NCBI RefSeq assembly: GCF_000004075.3
Contig: NC_026655.2
Coordinates: 23,111,489 to 23,175,488 of the forward strand
Direction: 5' to 3'
Length of the DNA: 64,000 nt
From: Cucumis sativus
Lineage: Eukaryota; Streptophyta; Magnoliopsida; Cucurbitales; Cucurbitaceae
Of this stretch, positions 49,501-60,900 are shown in pieces (the stretch's first letter is position 1; each line of letters begins with the position of its first letter). The notes below the pieces were generated by a model. That model was given only the letters and a program-made list of their open reading frames with translations, was not told where the DNA came from and did not search any database. Made by a program: the position numbers and the translations under genes.

Positions 49501-51187
49501 CAGAGCTCCAGCTCTGTGGCAACCTTCAGCTGTTCAATTCTTGTGTCAAGGTATAATTGCAAGCTCTCTGGAGCAGAAAGATCAGGCCGATCCCTTTGAT
49601 CTCTAAACTTGTTGAGATTAGCAAGATGATTTCTAATAATTTCACATAATCTGCGAAATTCTGTTGTTCTTTTGTACACCTTACAGAACTGGAAGGCACG
49701 ATGGGCTGTCATCTACAAATGAAAAACACCAGCACAATTAAAATGCGTAACATTACTAGATCAATAATTATTTATAAGAAATTAAAAAAAAAAGTGGTAA
49801 GGAGATTTCCTTTATGGTAAAATTCATTCAGCTTTGCAAGAAGAATAAAAGAAAAATGGTGGATCCATTGAATTTCAAGTAGACAGTTACACTCATAAAA
49901 TTTACGTCAAACTTTAAATTATGTCTATTGCGTCAATTTTTGGGTCCTATTAAACACAGTCCAAGTTTAAGGACTTAAAAAATACTTTTTATAGTACGTG
50001 ACCAATTGAGCACAAAACTGAAAGTACATAGACCTAATGATACCTGTTACCCCCCCCACCCCCCCCCCCCCCCCCCCCCACATAAAAATTCAGACCTACC
50101 GCATAAAGTGCCTCCAACTTTGAGTTATTCCTTAGTATTTCAAGTACTGTTCGATATGTCTCCCACAGAAATTTAAACCAGGGGGTAACAAGTTCACGAT
50201 CAGATCTATCTTTTCCCTTTTCACCGCTGACATAACTAAGCATCAGATCTTCTGGTCTTTTATCAGCTTCCAAATCATCAACATCCAGGGCTTCTTCTAA
50301 GGCTTGAGCTTGACTACGAGCTTGCTCTGCCTTCTCAGTAGAAAGATGCATAAAGTGCTTAATTACTTCCTCTAAAGAAGTAACATTGACTTGCTGACAA
50401 ACAATACGGTATTGAATTAAACCATCCTTAGCAAACCTTCCTTTCCTCATATCCACACAGAGTTCAACATACTTGAACATAATCTTCTCAAGAGGTTTCT
50501 GCCATGCTCGATATCTCTTTGAAGTTATAAGATCATGAAGAGCTTGCAAAGCATCTTGCTTCTGGCCAACATTTATCAGCTCTGAAAAGACAAGAAGAAT
50601 AAATTAAATATGATATGCTTTATTTCACAAAAAACAATAGACATCGTAAATTTCAAAATAGGGCAAATACATCAACAGTGGGAAACTGGAAGCACAAACA
50701 TGGAACTCCAGTACAAGAAACACAAGTCACAACAAAGGCAAACTGACATTTTATACGCCCAGAATTAGAAAATAGATACTCCAATGATTTTCTAATATCT
50801 TCCAACTACCCGTAAAAATTATGTTATACACATTATATTATAATTATAATTATTAAAAGATAAGAACAAGCAGTGAGTTCAAAGAACTTACAGAAGTCAA
50901 ATCATTAAATCCACAAATATCAACACACCAATAATCTCTATATTCTCAATGTCACTCAGGATGCATATCTGAACCGACTTCCCAACAAACAAAAAATGGA
51001 ATACATTCATTGAATTTTGAGAACTTAACGTACCAAACTTCATCAAAAGAACCAAGCATTCTACTAAAACAAAGTTCCCAGAATATTAAGGACATACTTG
51101 CAAATATGACTATCCAAAAGAAAAACATTATGTTCATTCACCTTCAGCTCGTTTTAAGGCATTCTCTGGCTTTACAAAAGATGTCAT
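37574..51187 (-). CDS. TIF3A1: eIF3 subunit A, copy 2 (open, introns loaded with retroelements)
   Basis: Thirteen coding exons, each the same length as in copy 1 up to the last: 51142-51187, 50100-50581, 49497-49712, 49008-49376, 48890-48919, 47813-48040, 47523-47684, 45608-45829, 45310-45522, 45024-45230, 43673-43753, 38537-38738, 37574-38013; 966 codons (965 aa; Arabidopsis about 987). N-terminus [15 protein letters not shown]. The tail has eight alanines before [12 protein letters not shown] and ends RVRPDR. All frames are open. One weak point: the last acceptor reads TTTTGAAG/AGG where copies 1 and 3 read TTTTGCAG/AGG. Intron 11 (38739-43672) holds a copia element, intron 7 (45830-47522) a TRIM-like element and a minisatellite segment, intron 5 (48041-48889) a solo-LTR-like piece. 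Whether it is expressed cannot be seen. Confidence 0.88.
38850..38874. repeat. (AAAT)n microsatellite
   Basis: Runs of AAAT/AATA in intron 11 of eIF3a copy 2. Confidence 0.9.
39440..39665 (-). repeat. 3' LTR of the copia element
   Basis: 226 bases, TG...CA bounded on the minus strand, next to a polypurine tract at 39666-39676. It differs from its partner at many positions, including in the region with CCTTGGCCTACC against CCCTTGGGTTTTC. Confidence 0.85.
39700..40507 (-). pseudogene. copia RT C-terminal end and RNase H fragment
   Basis: Reads [14 protein letters not shown], then [19 protein letters not shown], then [10 protein letters not shown] and CDNKG-like [11 protein letters not shown], the region after the polymerase active site plus RNase H. 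The YVDD-bearing core should precede it but is absent: integrase text runs directly into it near 40508. Confidence 0.8.
40510..41100 (-). pseudogene. copia integrase fragment with internal duplication
   Basis: Contains [32 protein letters not shown] and [11 protein letters not shown], hallmarks of the copia integrase core. A 143-base segment is present twice in tandem (40865-41007 and 41008 to about 41150), repeating the [14 protein letters not shown] block. Confidence 0.8.
40865..41150. repeat. 143-bp tandem duplication inside the copia integrase
   Basis: Two units (40865-41007, 41008-41150) share CCCAGGTAAGATG, CCAGATGAGATAGTAACC and TTGGATGGTTCCCAA. They have since diverged at a number of positions. 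Confidence 0.85.
41097..41744 (-). pseudogene. copia protease and GAG-pre-integrase fragment
   Basis: The protease site expected as D-[ST]-G-A reads [12 protein letters not shown], so the catalytic Asp is Asn. It is followed by [15 protein letters not shown] and then [13 protein letters not shown], the GAG-pre-integrase zinc-binding region (LWHxxLGH in active elements; here His is replaced by Arg). Not functional. Confidence 0.8.
42189..42407 (-). pseudogene. copia gag fragment
   Basis: Reads [16 protein letters not shown] then [15 protein letters not shown], the UBN2/copia gag pattern (short helix pair before the zinc knuckle). Upstream text at 42450-42600 continues gag in another frame. 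No intact zinc knuckle recognised. Confidence 0.65.
43404..43629 (-). repeat. 5' LTR of the copia element
   Basis: 226 bases, the partner of 39440-39665. It is followed on the minus strand by ATATGATATCAGAGAC, a decayed form of the TGGTATCAGAGC primer-binding site for initiator Met-tRNA. Confidence 0.85.
46219..46635 (+). mobile_element. TRIM-like miniature LTR retrotransposon in intron 7 of eIF3a copy 2
   Basis: Two terminal repeats of 144-145 bases (46219-46362 and 46491-46635) start TGTTAGGAACCAAG and end TACCTAACA. The 128-base interior begins ATGGTATCAGAGTCG (Met-tRNA primer-binding site) and ends TTTTTGGGGATGGGGTAT (polypurine tract). Target duplication GACAC (46214-46218) / GATAC (46636-46640). 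No coding capacity, as expected for TRIMs. eIF3a copies 1 and 3 have the uninterrupted site, which confirms the boundaries. Confidence 0.88.
46939..47165. repeat. 26-27 bp minisatellite, eight units plus a partial
   Basis: Unit GAAGTCGAGGATGAAAATTG plus AAGAAT, with GAAATCGAAGATAAAAAATTG variants. Units 3-4 and 5-6 are identical pairs, so the array has a two-unit higher order. It lies inside a roughly 0.7-kb segment of intron 7 of eIF3a copy 2 that the other copies lack. Confidence 0.9.
48410..48640 (-). mobile_element. Solo-LTR-like insertion in intron 5 of eIF3a copy 2
   Basis: The text CCCTAGTACAGGAAGAAAAA, CTTATTATTTTATTG and GGCAACATGAGCCT resembles the LTR of the copia element at 39440-43629. 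Copy 3 reads straight through (GATTCCTCCAAAAAGAAAC near 63339), so about 225 bases were inserted in copy 2. No internal retroelement genes, so probably a solo LTR of a related family; precise ends uncertain. Confidence 0.6.
50050..50079. repeat. Poly-C tract
   Basis: Runs of C interrupted by an A at 50058. In the eIF3a copy 2 transcript it is a G-run about 20 bases after the intron 2 donor (50099). Length may be unreliable. Confidence 0.95.
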
Positions 51188-52081
51188 AATTCAATCCAAT
51201 CTTTATCTGACCCAAGGCAAGGGGCATGCAACGCGTGAATGACCTGAGACAACCATGAAGAACCATTACGAAGACTTAAACAAACGATCAAAATTCATGA
51301 GCATTACTGGGAACCAAATCCTGCTCAATAAAAAAAAAAAGGAGTAAAAAAACTAAAAACAAAGAAAACTAAACTACAAATCCAACAACACCCTCAAGAG
51401 GAAAGCAAGTTTGTTCATTAGAAATATTAATAATAACAAAAGTACAGAAGTAAATTCCTTGTGTTTCGAATTATGCGTTTCAATATTTAAAGAAAAAAAT
51501 CTCAACGTTTTATTGGTAAACGTGGATAAACCCAAAAATTGAAGCATCCCGGCTTCATTTCATCTCTTACCTGCAACCCTTTCTCTTCCCCATCTTCAAT
51601 TTATCATTTTCTTCCTTTCCACCCATCAAATTACATAGCTGAAACTCTAGATTTATCTCTGATTTTCAACTCACATCATTTACAGAAACTCGTTTAAATC
51701 TCTGAAAATAAACCCATAAAGAGTTCCCAACAATGGCGAACGCGAAAACAATGGGGTTATTGAAACGCCCAGCTCCACTCGCCGAGGGAGGAAAAATTGG
51801 GACTAAATCTCCGTTGTCTTTTTCTATTACAACTTAAAGGAAAACAAAACGTTCTAAGAAACCCCAAATCACAGGCAAAACCATAGAAGGAAACCCATTT
51901 GATCAGGTATCTAGAGACGAGAACGAAGAAAAATCAACCCATTCAATTGCATAAAGTTTCAAGAAACAAAAAGAAAAAAAAAAAAAAACCCGCCAAATTC
52001 ACAGGAAAGGAAAAAGGAAACTAGCTTCGAGCGTGATGATCATCGCAGATCGATTGACGATAAGTATCAGAAGAAAAACTT

Positions 52082-52215
52082 ACTTGAAGACGAAAAAGTG
52101 GAGACTAGTTTTGTGTGAGGGAGATCAAACAAGAGACCGACGACGGAAAATGGAATGGCGGAGAAGAGAGACTGACGGTGGAGACTGATTATGGAGAGAG
52201 CCGATGGTCTGAGAA
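52082..52215 (-). other. Probable 5' leader exon of eIF3a copy 2
   Basis: C/T-rich on the minus strand with a GTAAGT donor (CTTCAA/GTAAGT near 52083). The matching acceptor TTGTCTCAG/GTCATTC near 51250 aligns with the acceptor of copy 1 (TTGTCATAG/GTCATTC). The exon itself is not similar to the copy 1 leader. Confidence 0.6.
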
Positions 52216-52219
52216 CCAA

Positions 52220-52636
52220 ACACACATGCAATAAGCGATATCCAAAATTTTAAAAAATAAGATATAAATACTTTATATTAGGTTAAATTACACGTGAAAT
52301 AAAACTATAAATATTTACGGTTTTCTAACAAAATTGTCCATTTTTTCGTAAATTTCATAATTGCAATTTTTTTCATCAATCGCAAAAATGATAATTTTTT
52401 TTTTCATTATCAATATCATGTACTTTTTTCTTCTTATTTTTTTTTTCTATACCATCCAACAATATTTAAATGATTAGTTGTATTCTAGATAGATAGATAT
52501 AGACAACTATTACTAATAGATAAGTGATATATTCAAACGACTGTTTAGATTTAGTATGTTTAGGGTACAAGGAAAGATCATCTACCAAGATCGTTTAGAT
52601 TTTGTAAAAGATCGTTTAGACTGGGTAGGTGATACA

Positions 52637-52727
<91 letters not shown>

Positions 52728-53370
52728 CGTGGACTTGCACATTTTTTTATTTCAAAATTATTATATATAAGTATTTGTGGGTTTTGTTCTATTTTAAAAA
52801 AAACTCATTGTTATTATAATAATATATAAAAAGGGTTAATTTACATATTTACAACGAACCCCAAAAATATCTATGGTCGTGAGAATAAAAGTTTAAGAAG
52901 TTACCATTGTATTTTCTTAAATTTCAGATTTTCACTTATTAGTTTTGAATTTCAGAGTTGAATGTTTCCACGTATTCTTGTTATTATTACTTCTTTGGTA
53001 GTTTCACTTATTCATGTTATGCTATTTATACAAATCTCACACGTTTTATATACAAAAATAAAAATGACAAATTACACTGAAATAAAATGACAAATTTTAC
53101 ATGTCACCCACTAGTATATATAAAAGAAAATGTTTCATAATTTTTTGGTTAAATTGTTTGAACAATTATTGGCATTCCATTAGAAGTGACAACAAGGAAT
53201 CTAAATTTAGGACGGCTAATTATATTAATTACCCAAGAATTTTCATTAATAAATCTAGGGTACTCATGTTACCAATCTTCCCTCTCAAACATTCCAACTT
53301 CTTGTTTATTTGGAAAAGTAAAATACAAGAGAAAAATAAAAGATAAAGAAGTTGTCTTATATTCTATTTA
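52220..53370. other. AT-rich spacer with dispersed GATCGTTTAGA words
   Basis: No gene is supported. GATCGTTTAGA-like words occur at about 52540-52620, related to the array at 25144-25550, followed by the AT microsatellite. Confidence 0.5.
52643..52724. repeat. (AT)41 microsatellite
   Basis: Uninterrupted AT dinucleotides over 82 bases, between eIF3a copy 2 and the polygalacturonase gene. Confidence 0.97.
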
Positions 53371-53380
53371 AGGTTGTCGA

Positions 53381-55125
53381 TCATTTTGAAGCAGTAGTGT
53401 AAGAAGAAGAGCAAATCGGAGGATTTTGTATTCCATAAATGATTGGTTTCACATTCATGCATTGAGATGTAATAGAACCTTTTATTCCATTATAAATGAG
53501 GTCAATGTTGGATAATTTTACTTCTTCACATGGTAGGTTGCTACTACAAATAAGTTTGACTGCCACTGGAGTTGCAGAACTTCCTCTAATGTTCTTGAAG
53601 CTCACTTTATTAATCTTAATATTTGATGGAATCTGAAAAATTAAAGTGAAAATTAAAGTTTATTCGTGAAGTTGACATGCATGAAGAATTTAAAAATCAA
53701 AGTTTTAAGAATGTGATAAATACCTTGCGATTGCATTGATTCCATGGGCAGTACTCTTGGTCTATGACAATTGGATTGCTAACGTTGACCATTGTAATGT
53801 CTGAAAAATGCATATTTGTGGCAATACCAGCAACAGGAGAGGTTGGCCATGTTTTAATCCTAACACCATTAGTGGTGTTTATTATTGTGCAATTCTTTAC
53901 TATGACATCTTCAACCGGTTCTTCATTAGTGTATTTTCCAAGACTTCCTATGCTTATTCCATGACCTGGTCCACATGTCACATTATTGACTTTTATTCGT
54001 TTGCTTCCATCTCCAAGTGAGATGCAATCATCACCTGTTGCTATTCGAGATTTCAAGATTGAGATCCCAATTGATCGACCAATGTGTATTCCATCGGTGT
54101 TGGGACTATCTCCTGGTGCAATTATGTTGACACCTTGGAATGTGAGGTTGTTGCACCCTAGGATGTTGACATGGAAGTTTTTGCTATCAAGTGATGTTAT
54201 TCTCCTCACAATTGAGTTGGTAACAAAGTTGAATCTTAAACTCTGCCAATTTTATATGTTCAATAAGTCGTGTCAGAGATAGGGTGAGAAAGTCATGCAC
54301 AAACTACTTTTAGGGAAGGATGAAAATTATGAGTTTTCTCTATATATTTAGTCTTGATACTTAAAAAAAAAAAAAAGTGGCTCTTTAATTTTGCCTAATT
54401 TTGTTATGGTTAAATTTAGTTCAATATTTAATTTCTTAATCATTATCATATGGTATTAAGAACACGTTTACCAAATTGTAAAAGTAAAAATAATAGATAA
54501 CAAAATCTAATGAACGCTTCGGAAGCAATAAAGACAAATGAGGTTAATGGAAAAGAAAACATAAAATGTATAAAACTTACAATAGGGAGGTTAGCACAAT
54601 TTTTATGTTTATGGCAATCATTCTTTTCCCAACCTGCCTTTCCTTGGCCATCGAAAACTCCTCCACCGGATAGTTTCATTCTATCAACATATGCAAAAGT
54701 AATCCAACTATCTCCATAAGGGTGTTTTGGAGCTTGCAATGTTCCACGAACTCGAATTTCAATAGGGCTCTTGCAAGGGCCTTTAAATTCTCCTTCTCTT
54801 ACTTTAAATATTCCCCTTGGAATAACCACCGCACTTGGACGAACAGATGCACATGCGTCATTCCATGCATCTTTCAAAGCCTATGTTTCACAAGTAACAA
54901 AACTACAACACTTAGCAAAAACAATTAATTAATTCAATAAGTCTCACTTTGATATATACTTTTATTGTGTGCTTATACCTCAGTGACATCAGCACCAGAC
55001 ACAACATTACCATACTTCCTCAAAGGAAAAACAACGTCAACATGAGATTCAGACTCAATAGTAAATGATAGCAATGACATCAAGAATGTAGTAATCGATA
55101 AGTTCAAATACTTAATCACACACAT
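53381..55125 (-). CDS. Exopolygalacturonase-like glycoside hydrolase family 28 protein
   Basis: Pectin-degrading enzyme acting in the cell wall; exo-type members are often pollen-expressed. Four exons: 54979-55125, 54581-54880, 53724-54242, 53381-53632; 406 codons (405 aa, the usual size). N-terminus MCVIKYLNLSITTFLMSLLS looks like a signal peptide, followed by VFPLRKYGNVVSGADVTEALKDAW, the usual mature start. Family motifs are all present: SPNTDGIHI, GDDCISLGDG (catalytic Asp pair), CGPGHGISIGSLG (catalytic His) and RIKTW (substrate binding). Cysteines near the C-terminus (LPCEEV, ITSQCMNV, PPICSSS) fit plant members. Start is the only ATG ahead of the signal peptide with a good hydrophobic run. 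I infer exo-type from overall likeness, not from a decisive residue. Confidence 0.93.
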
Positions 55126-55197
55126 ATTGTCCTTTTTTTCTCTTTTAAAATTTTTCTTTATGTATGATATTTGGAAATTTTGTATGAGACGGTGATA

Positions 55198-55410
55198 TTT
55201 TATTTTGCATTCAAGATCTCTATATATCAATCGAAGAATAGAAGACAAGTTACAATGAACCTAAAAGAGGTTGTGAGGGTTGTGAACTTTGGTACGTGAT
55301 ATATTGTTTAACCCACACCCTCCCTCACTTTTACCTATGCATAAATTTAATTGATAACTAAAATTTGTTTATGTTTCGCAGTATGTTTTATTTTGCATTC
55401 AAGATCTCTG
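55198..55410. repeat. Direct repeats upstream of the polygalacturonase gene
   Basis: TTTTGCATTCAAGATCTCT occurs at about 55202 and again at about 55389. Directly above it, GGATGTGTAC plus GCAAAATTTCCTTCAC is present twice in tandem (55419-55475). The first repeat is about 75 bases upstream of the start codon. Confidence 0.8.
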
Positions 55411-55479
55411 TATTGAATGGATGTGTACTGCAAAATTTCCTTCACGGATGTGTACGGCAAAATTTCCTTCACCCACCAA

Positions 55480-57780
55480 TATAAACCATCACATTTCTTA
55501 AAAGAAAAGAAAAAAAAAATACCAAACCAACAAAACAAGAACCCATCGTGGAAGAAACAAAATTAATTTTTGCTTTTAGCCACGTGTTACTTAAAAATGT
55601 AAAACCCAAGGGTTATATATAACAACCCCTACAAATCGATGAATTTTTTTATCATCACATCGTTGTATTGTTATTGAGAATCATTTAGAGTATTTATGAT
55701 TTTTATGGTTAGAAGTAAATAAATGTAAACGAAAAAAAAATATTATGAACGACTAGTTGGTTTACCATATAGATAAGAAAAATGATTAATTTTTTATTGC
55801 CATTATTGTATAGTCCAACAAATTTTAAAAGTTATTGTTTATTTCTATGTTTTTAGTACCCGTGGACAAATATACGTAGAACGTGTCAGGTAATCAAGTT
55901 CATAAGGGAAGTTTTGCATCATTCATATATCCAAATCAAATATCAACCCTTATTGAATGCAACTTATCATATTTCTAGTTTATTACTAAGAATGACTCTT
56001 TTGCACAAAAACATTCAATGAAATACTAGTTGAGTAGTTTAATTACCAAATGATGGTATTATAGGACGTTGGACAAGGTACATTTCAACTAGGCGAGTAG
56101 TTATTTTCTACGTATTATTATTATAACTAATAGTTTGTTTTTCTTCTTTTAACAAATTTTCTTTATTATTAAGTTTATTGCCTATAAGGCTTTTATTTCA
56201 ACTTATATGTATATACATTATGAGACCTGTGCAACACATGTAGTTATCATAACTAGTAGTAATAAAAAGATGTGTTATTGTCAATTTCTAAAAATAGATT
56301 TTAAGTTAGGTTATTCTCCTCTCCTTTAATAATCATTCTGGGTTATTGTTTTTTATCATATACACAAAATACATGTGATTAGACTAAATATTCACATCAT
56401 TGATTAAGAAAACTTTATAGTTGGAAGTGTACAAAAGCATACATATCTAGTTTCATAATATTACACAAAAATGTATAGACTAATTGTGATGGGTAGAATT
56501 TGATGGTTAATTAATTAAAGTATAGAAAAAATTTAAAATGATTGCTGATAGATGAAAAACGTCACTGTTACATTACGGTACTATTACTAGTTGACGTTGA
56601 CGTTGACGCATATCAACAAAGATTGTTTCTTGATGGAACTTTGTTCATATTTGATGGGGGAAAATGCCCAAGTCTCATTTTTTATGGCGTTGGACCTCAA
56701 GAAATGGTTTTTGATTACGTGTTTTGGCCATTAAGAAAACCAACAAATGAGACTTTGGCCTACTTGATGGATGTTTTCTTAATGTTTGCATACACGATTG
56801 TGTAGTTCTTTTTAACAATGGAAAAAATGCTTCGTGTAATTCTTCTTTCTAAACAATCTTGATATGCAATCATGTAATAAATGATACACGATCACATATA
56901 AAATTATATATGATTGTGTAGTTCCTTTTAACTATGAAGAAAATGTTTCAAATCTAAACAATCATATTGACCATGCTAAACGATCGTTTTGACTAGGTAA
57001 ACAATCGTTTAGATCATATCAAAGTGATATTTAAACAATCTTGATATTCTAGAAGAGCTATAATAGAAAAAGAGAAAATAAAGAAAGAAAAAGAAGATGA
57101 AAAAAAATAGAAGAAAAATAATCTGAAAGAGAAAATGAATAAATCGCAAAAAAGAAAAAGAAAGTGACAAATCGTCCGCAATAATAAATATTTTGGTGTT
57201 TTGTTATATATTTGAATATTTATCCAAGTTAAATGAGAAAACTTCTGAAAATATTTAAAAATATAGCAAAATATCACTTGATAATAAACTTAGATAATTA
57301 ATAAAAAAAAATGGCAAAATATCGTTTCCCACCCCATTCAAGGCGAGTACCTCGAGACCTCGATCAGAATATTTGTCAAAAATTTAAAGTCGAATCAATC
57401 TTACCACATATAATTAATCAATCATATGTTTAAATTTAACAGATTTACTGAGTTGAGGAACATTTTAAACCTATTCTTGAAAAGAAAACTTTGGTAGATA
57501 CAAGCAAAGCTGGAAGGGGAATCCTTTATCTTGTCTTCACTGATTAAACAATTTGTATTCATATAACGACTTCTTAGAAAATGGCGGGGAAAATATTTAA
57601 TGAGTAATTTTTAAAGTGGAATCATTTTTTTCAGAAAAAAATTAGAAATGAACTTAAGAAGAGCCAATCAACATATACATAGTCCATAAAAAATAAAAAA
57701 ATGCTTACAATCAAGCACTTCATTAAGTCCTACCTCAAAAGATGGTAGGAAAAGAAGAACAAAGGAAAAGATGATGCACT
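55480..57780. other. AT-rich spacer upstream of the polygalacturonase gene
   Basis: No gene is supported. An 87-codon open frame at 56542-56805 has no recognisable similarity. Dispersed words of the AAACGATCGTTT family occur at 56785-57040. Confidence 0.5.
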
Positions 57781-57940
57781 TAAAACTATTACAACCTATT
57801 AGCTGCTGCTGCTTCCCTTTAATTTCTAGTAGTAGCAAAAACAGGTCATCGTTTATTATTATTTTCTTTTTCAGAAATGATTTAATTTCCTGATCAAACC
57901 CAAAACTTTACTTTCAAATTCATATCAACTTGCCCCACAA

Positions 57941-60900
57941 TCAGCGGTCTGTACTGGAACGAACTCGAGATGAGGACCATGATGGCCTTGAACTTCCAAA
58001 CCCAGATCTGCTGTCATCATTACGCCAACTGTCGGGTCGAGAAGGTCGATTATCAGGCCGGCTGCTTCCCCATCGACCAGATTCAGGTGGTGGTGCATCA
58101 GGGTTGGAGGCTTCACTCCGTCGAAACTTTGGCACGTATTTCGCTGGGGATGTTGCAGCAGCAGCAGCAGCTGCTGCAGCGGCGGCAGGAGCAGCAGTCA
58201 CGGGCTCCAGAGGTCGAGAACTAGGAGCAACATCAGGTCGAGCAGGAGCATCACCTGATCTGGCACTACCAAAGAGACTTTCTTTCCTCAGTCTCTCTTT
58301 TTCTTCCAACTCTCGCTCTCTCTGTCTCTGCTTCTCAGCTATCTCATCCAATTTAGCCTTGCGTTCAGCTTCTTCCTTCTTTCTTCTCTCCGCCTCTGCA
58401 AAAGTTCAAAAGATGTCATCACCAAAGACAAATTACATATCAACACATTTTTAAACAACCAATATCAGCTATAGCTAAATACACTAATGTACATTATATG
58501 AAAAACTAAGGAGGGATCTCTTAAGTTGTTCCAATCCATGTTCATAATGTCAAACATCAGTCGATAAGTGCATATCCGATATGTTCAAAAAGCACAAAAT
58601 GATTTTTGACCCCATAGAAAATTAGAGCATTTTAAACAAATACCTTCACGCTTGCGTGCTTCCTCCTCTTCACATAATATTCTAATCCTCTCCTCTTCAC
58701 GCCTTACATAAAAGATTTTCTTTCTCTGAGCCTCCCTTTCTGCTTTCCGTGCCTGAATTATTTGCCTGATATGCTCTTCTCTCTCGGCTCTACGTCTGCT
58801 GAATTCATCTTGACGAAGACTAATTACTCTTTCTTGGAAACTTTTCTGCAGAGCACAAACAAAAGGTTAAATTTAATCATGTCTCAAGAGTCAATTTCTG
58901 CGAGATTCCTACATTCAAATTTCACTTCAGAACATATACGAAGTAAATTATAAAATAATATATATTTTTTTAAGAAATTAAAATAATGTATAATTCTAAA
59001 AAAAAAAAAAAAAAACGTCTGATGTGCCAACAAGATAGAAGGCATCGGAAAATAATGATAAAACTATCACATTGTTCCAAAATACCAATAATCACTATAT
59101 TAAAAAGGAGCGATTTTGGAGATTTTTTGGAAACTTAATAATTAAACTTACAATGCTCTTAACATTAATAACTAATGAGCACCATATTAAAACATATTTG
59201 TACACTGAATTTTTTTTCTAGGAAACAAATACATATTCGAAAAAAGGACTAAGAACAGACAGCCTTGTGGCAAGGGGTAGAGATTATGCCTTCCCGTAGA
59301 GGGGAGCCCCTTCCAACTGTAAATTAGTTGTATTAAACAAAATAAATAAATAAAATAAAAATAAGAATATTAAAGGTTCAGAATTAATTATCATTTGATG
59401 TGGGGTTGTGAATATATTAGAGACGTAAAATGATAAAAAAAACATCCAGAAACCACACACTACCCTTAGAGAGAACAAAGTTAGTCAATGGAAACAAGGA
59501 CGCAAAATTTAAATGTTAACTTTTAAATAAGGTCTATACTCTTTACAATTATTGATAAGATTTCTTTTAAATCACAAGATTATTAAATAAAAAATACCGT
59601 CATCACAGCACATTAATGAATCCAAAAATTTTGAACAGACAAAGATTAAAATTAACGCAACAGAACCCAATAGAGCCATATGAAACTAACTACTAACCTT
59701 ACTCTCCAACATTCTCGCCATTCGATTCTTCTCCTTGAGGTCACCTTCATGGCGATGCTTGCTTAACTCAACCTCCAGCTGAAATGCAGAAAAGAAACTC
59801 ATCTTTTAATAAAATAGAACTAAAGAACATTTATGAGCATATCATCAACTGTAGCAGGAAAAAACTGACGACACAATAATGAAAGCACAACAAATTTTAA
59901 AGGAAAATGAATAGATGAAATCCATAACAAACAATGCAGGAAATTGAATGATTGCTGTGGTGTGCAAAAAAACTCAGAAAAAATTCCCCCTTTGACATCA
60001 GAAACACTAAAACTGGTAATTGAAAATGGTAATGCCACTAAATCAGTCATGTGCATCAGTTCATCTTTATCAGTTCACACATGATTAAGGTGATCAGAGA
60101 TGGAAACTCTCACAAGATGTTGCACTAAATTTTTTGTGAACTCCCTTGCTCACTAGTTCCTAACCTCATTAGAAGCACAATCTCTCTTTGTAAGTTTACT
60201 GCACTAACTGGCTTCAATAATACTGTCATCCACAGCCCACTTGATATTAAGATCTGAAATCTATTGAGAATTAAAGAAAAAAACTACAAGATAATCCAAG
60301 TTCAAGGTACTAGGGATTCCCTCTCTTGAGCATACTAACTCAACCCCGAACCACTCAACTAATGCCCTCCTTTCTTCATCACCATCCTTCTACTTATAAC
60401 TACACTCAGTAGCTAACTCTTTATCTAATCACCCTTATCCCCTAGCCCCATACTAATTATCTAGAACTATACCTAACACTTCACTCTAAACTCGAAAAAC
60501 CATAGGACCTATCAAAGTCATTTCTTTTCATACTACTGGAGAGCTTCCAATGAAGATAGTAAGGAGTGTTCTGCTAGATTTTCTTCAACCCTCGCAATAT
60601 GACATAATGTAGTCAAATTCAAGCCACTTCTCGCTAACTATCCATTTAAGTTCATTACTCGAGATACAGGTGGAATGTATTGAAGGTTTCTTACGCCAAG
60701 GAGAATCATTTAATTTTAGGATAAAAGACACAAGGTGGCATGTTTCAACTCACAAGCCAGCAAAATTGCAGTCGCCCACCCATAACTACATCTTGAAAAT
60801 ACGTGAGCCATCCTCCATGTCACCGTCCTAGTTTCCACCACCATACTCAAAAGAACAAATTCCCATAAAACACAACCAAAGAATCAAAACCAATTAGCAA

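Noticed and set aside
52629..52829. 66-codon frame of repeated Tyr-Ile
   Set aside because: Translation of the (AT)41 microsatellite.
56542..56805. 87-codon open frame (MLIDEKRHCYITVLLLVDVDVDAY...)
   Set aside because: No recognisable domain, no splice context, part of it comes from a short GTTGAC repeat, and it runs into dispersed-repeat DNA. Likely chance.
57930..58454. 174-codon plus-strand frame opposite the eIF3a copy 3 tail
   Set aside because: Antisense shadow of the last exon; Ser/Arg-rich sequence arises from the complementary strand.
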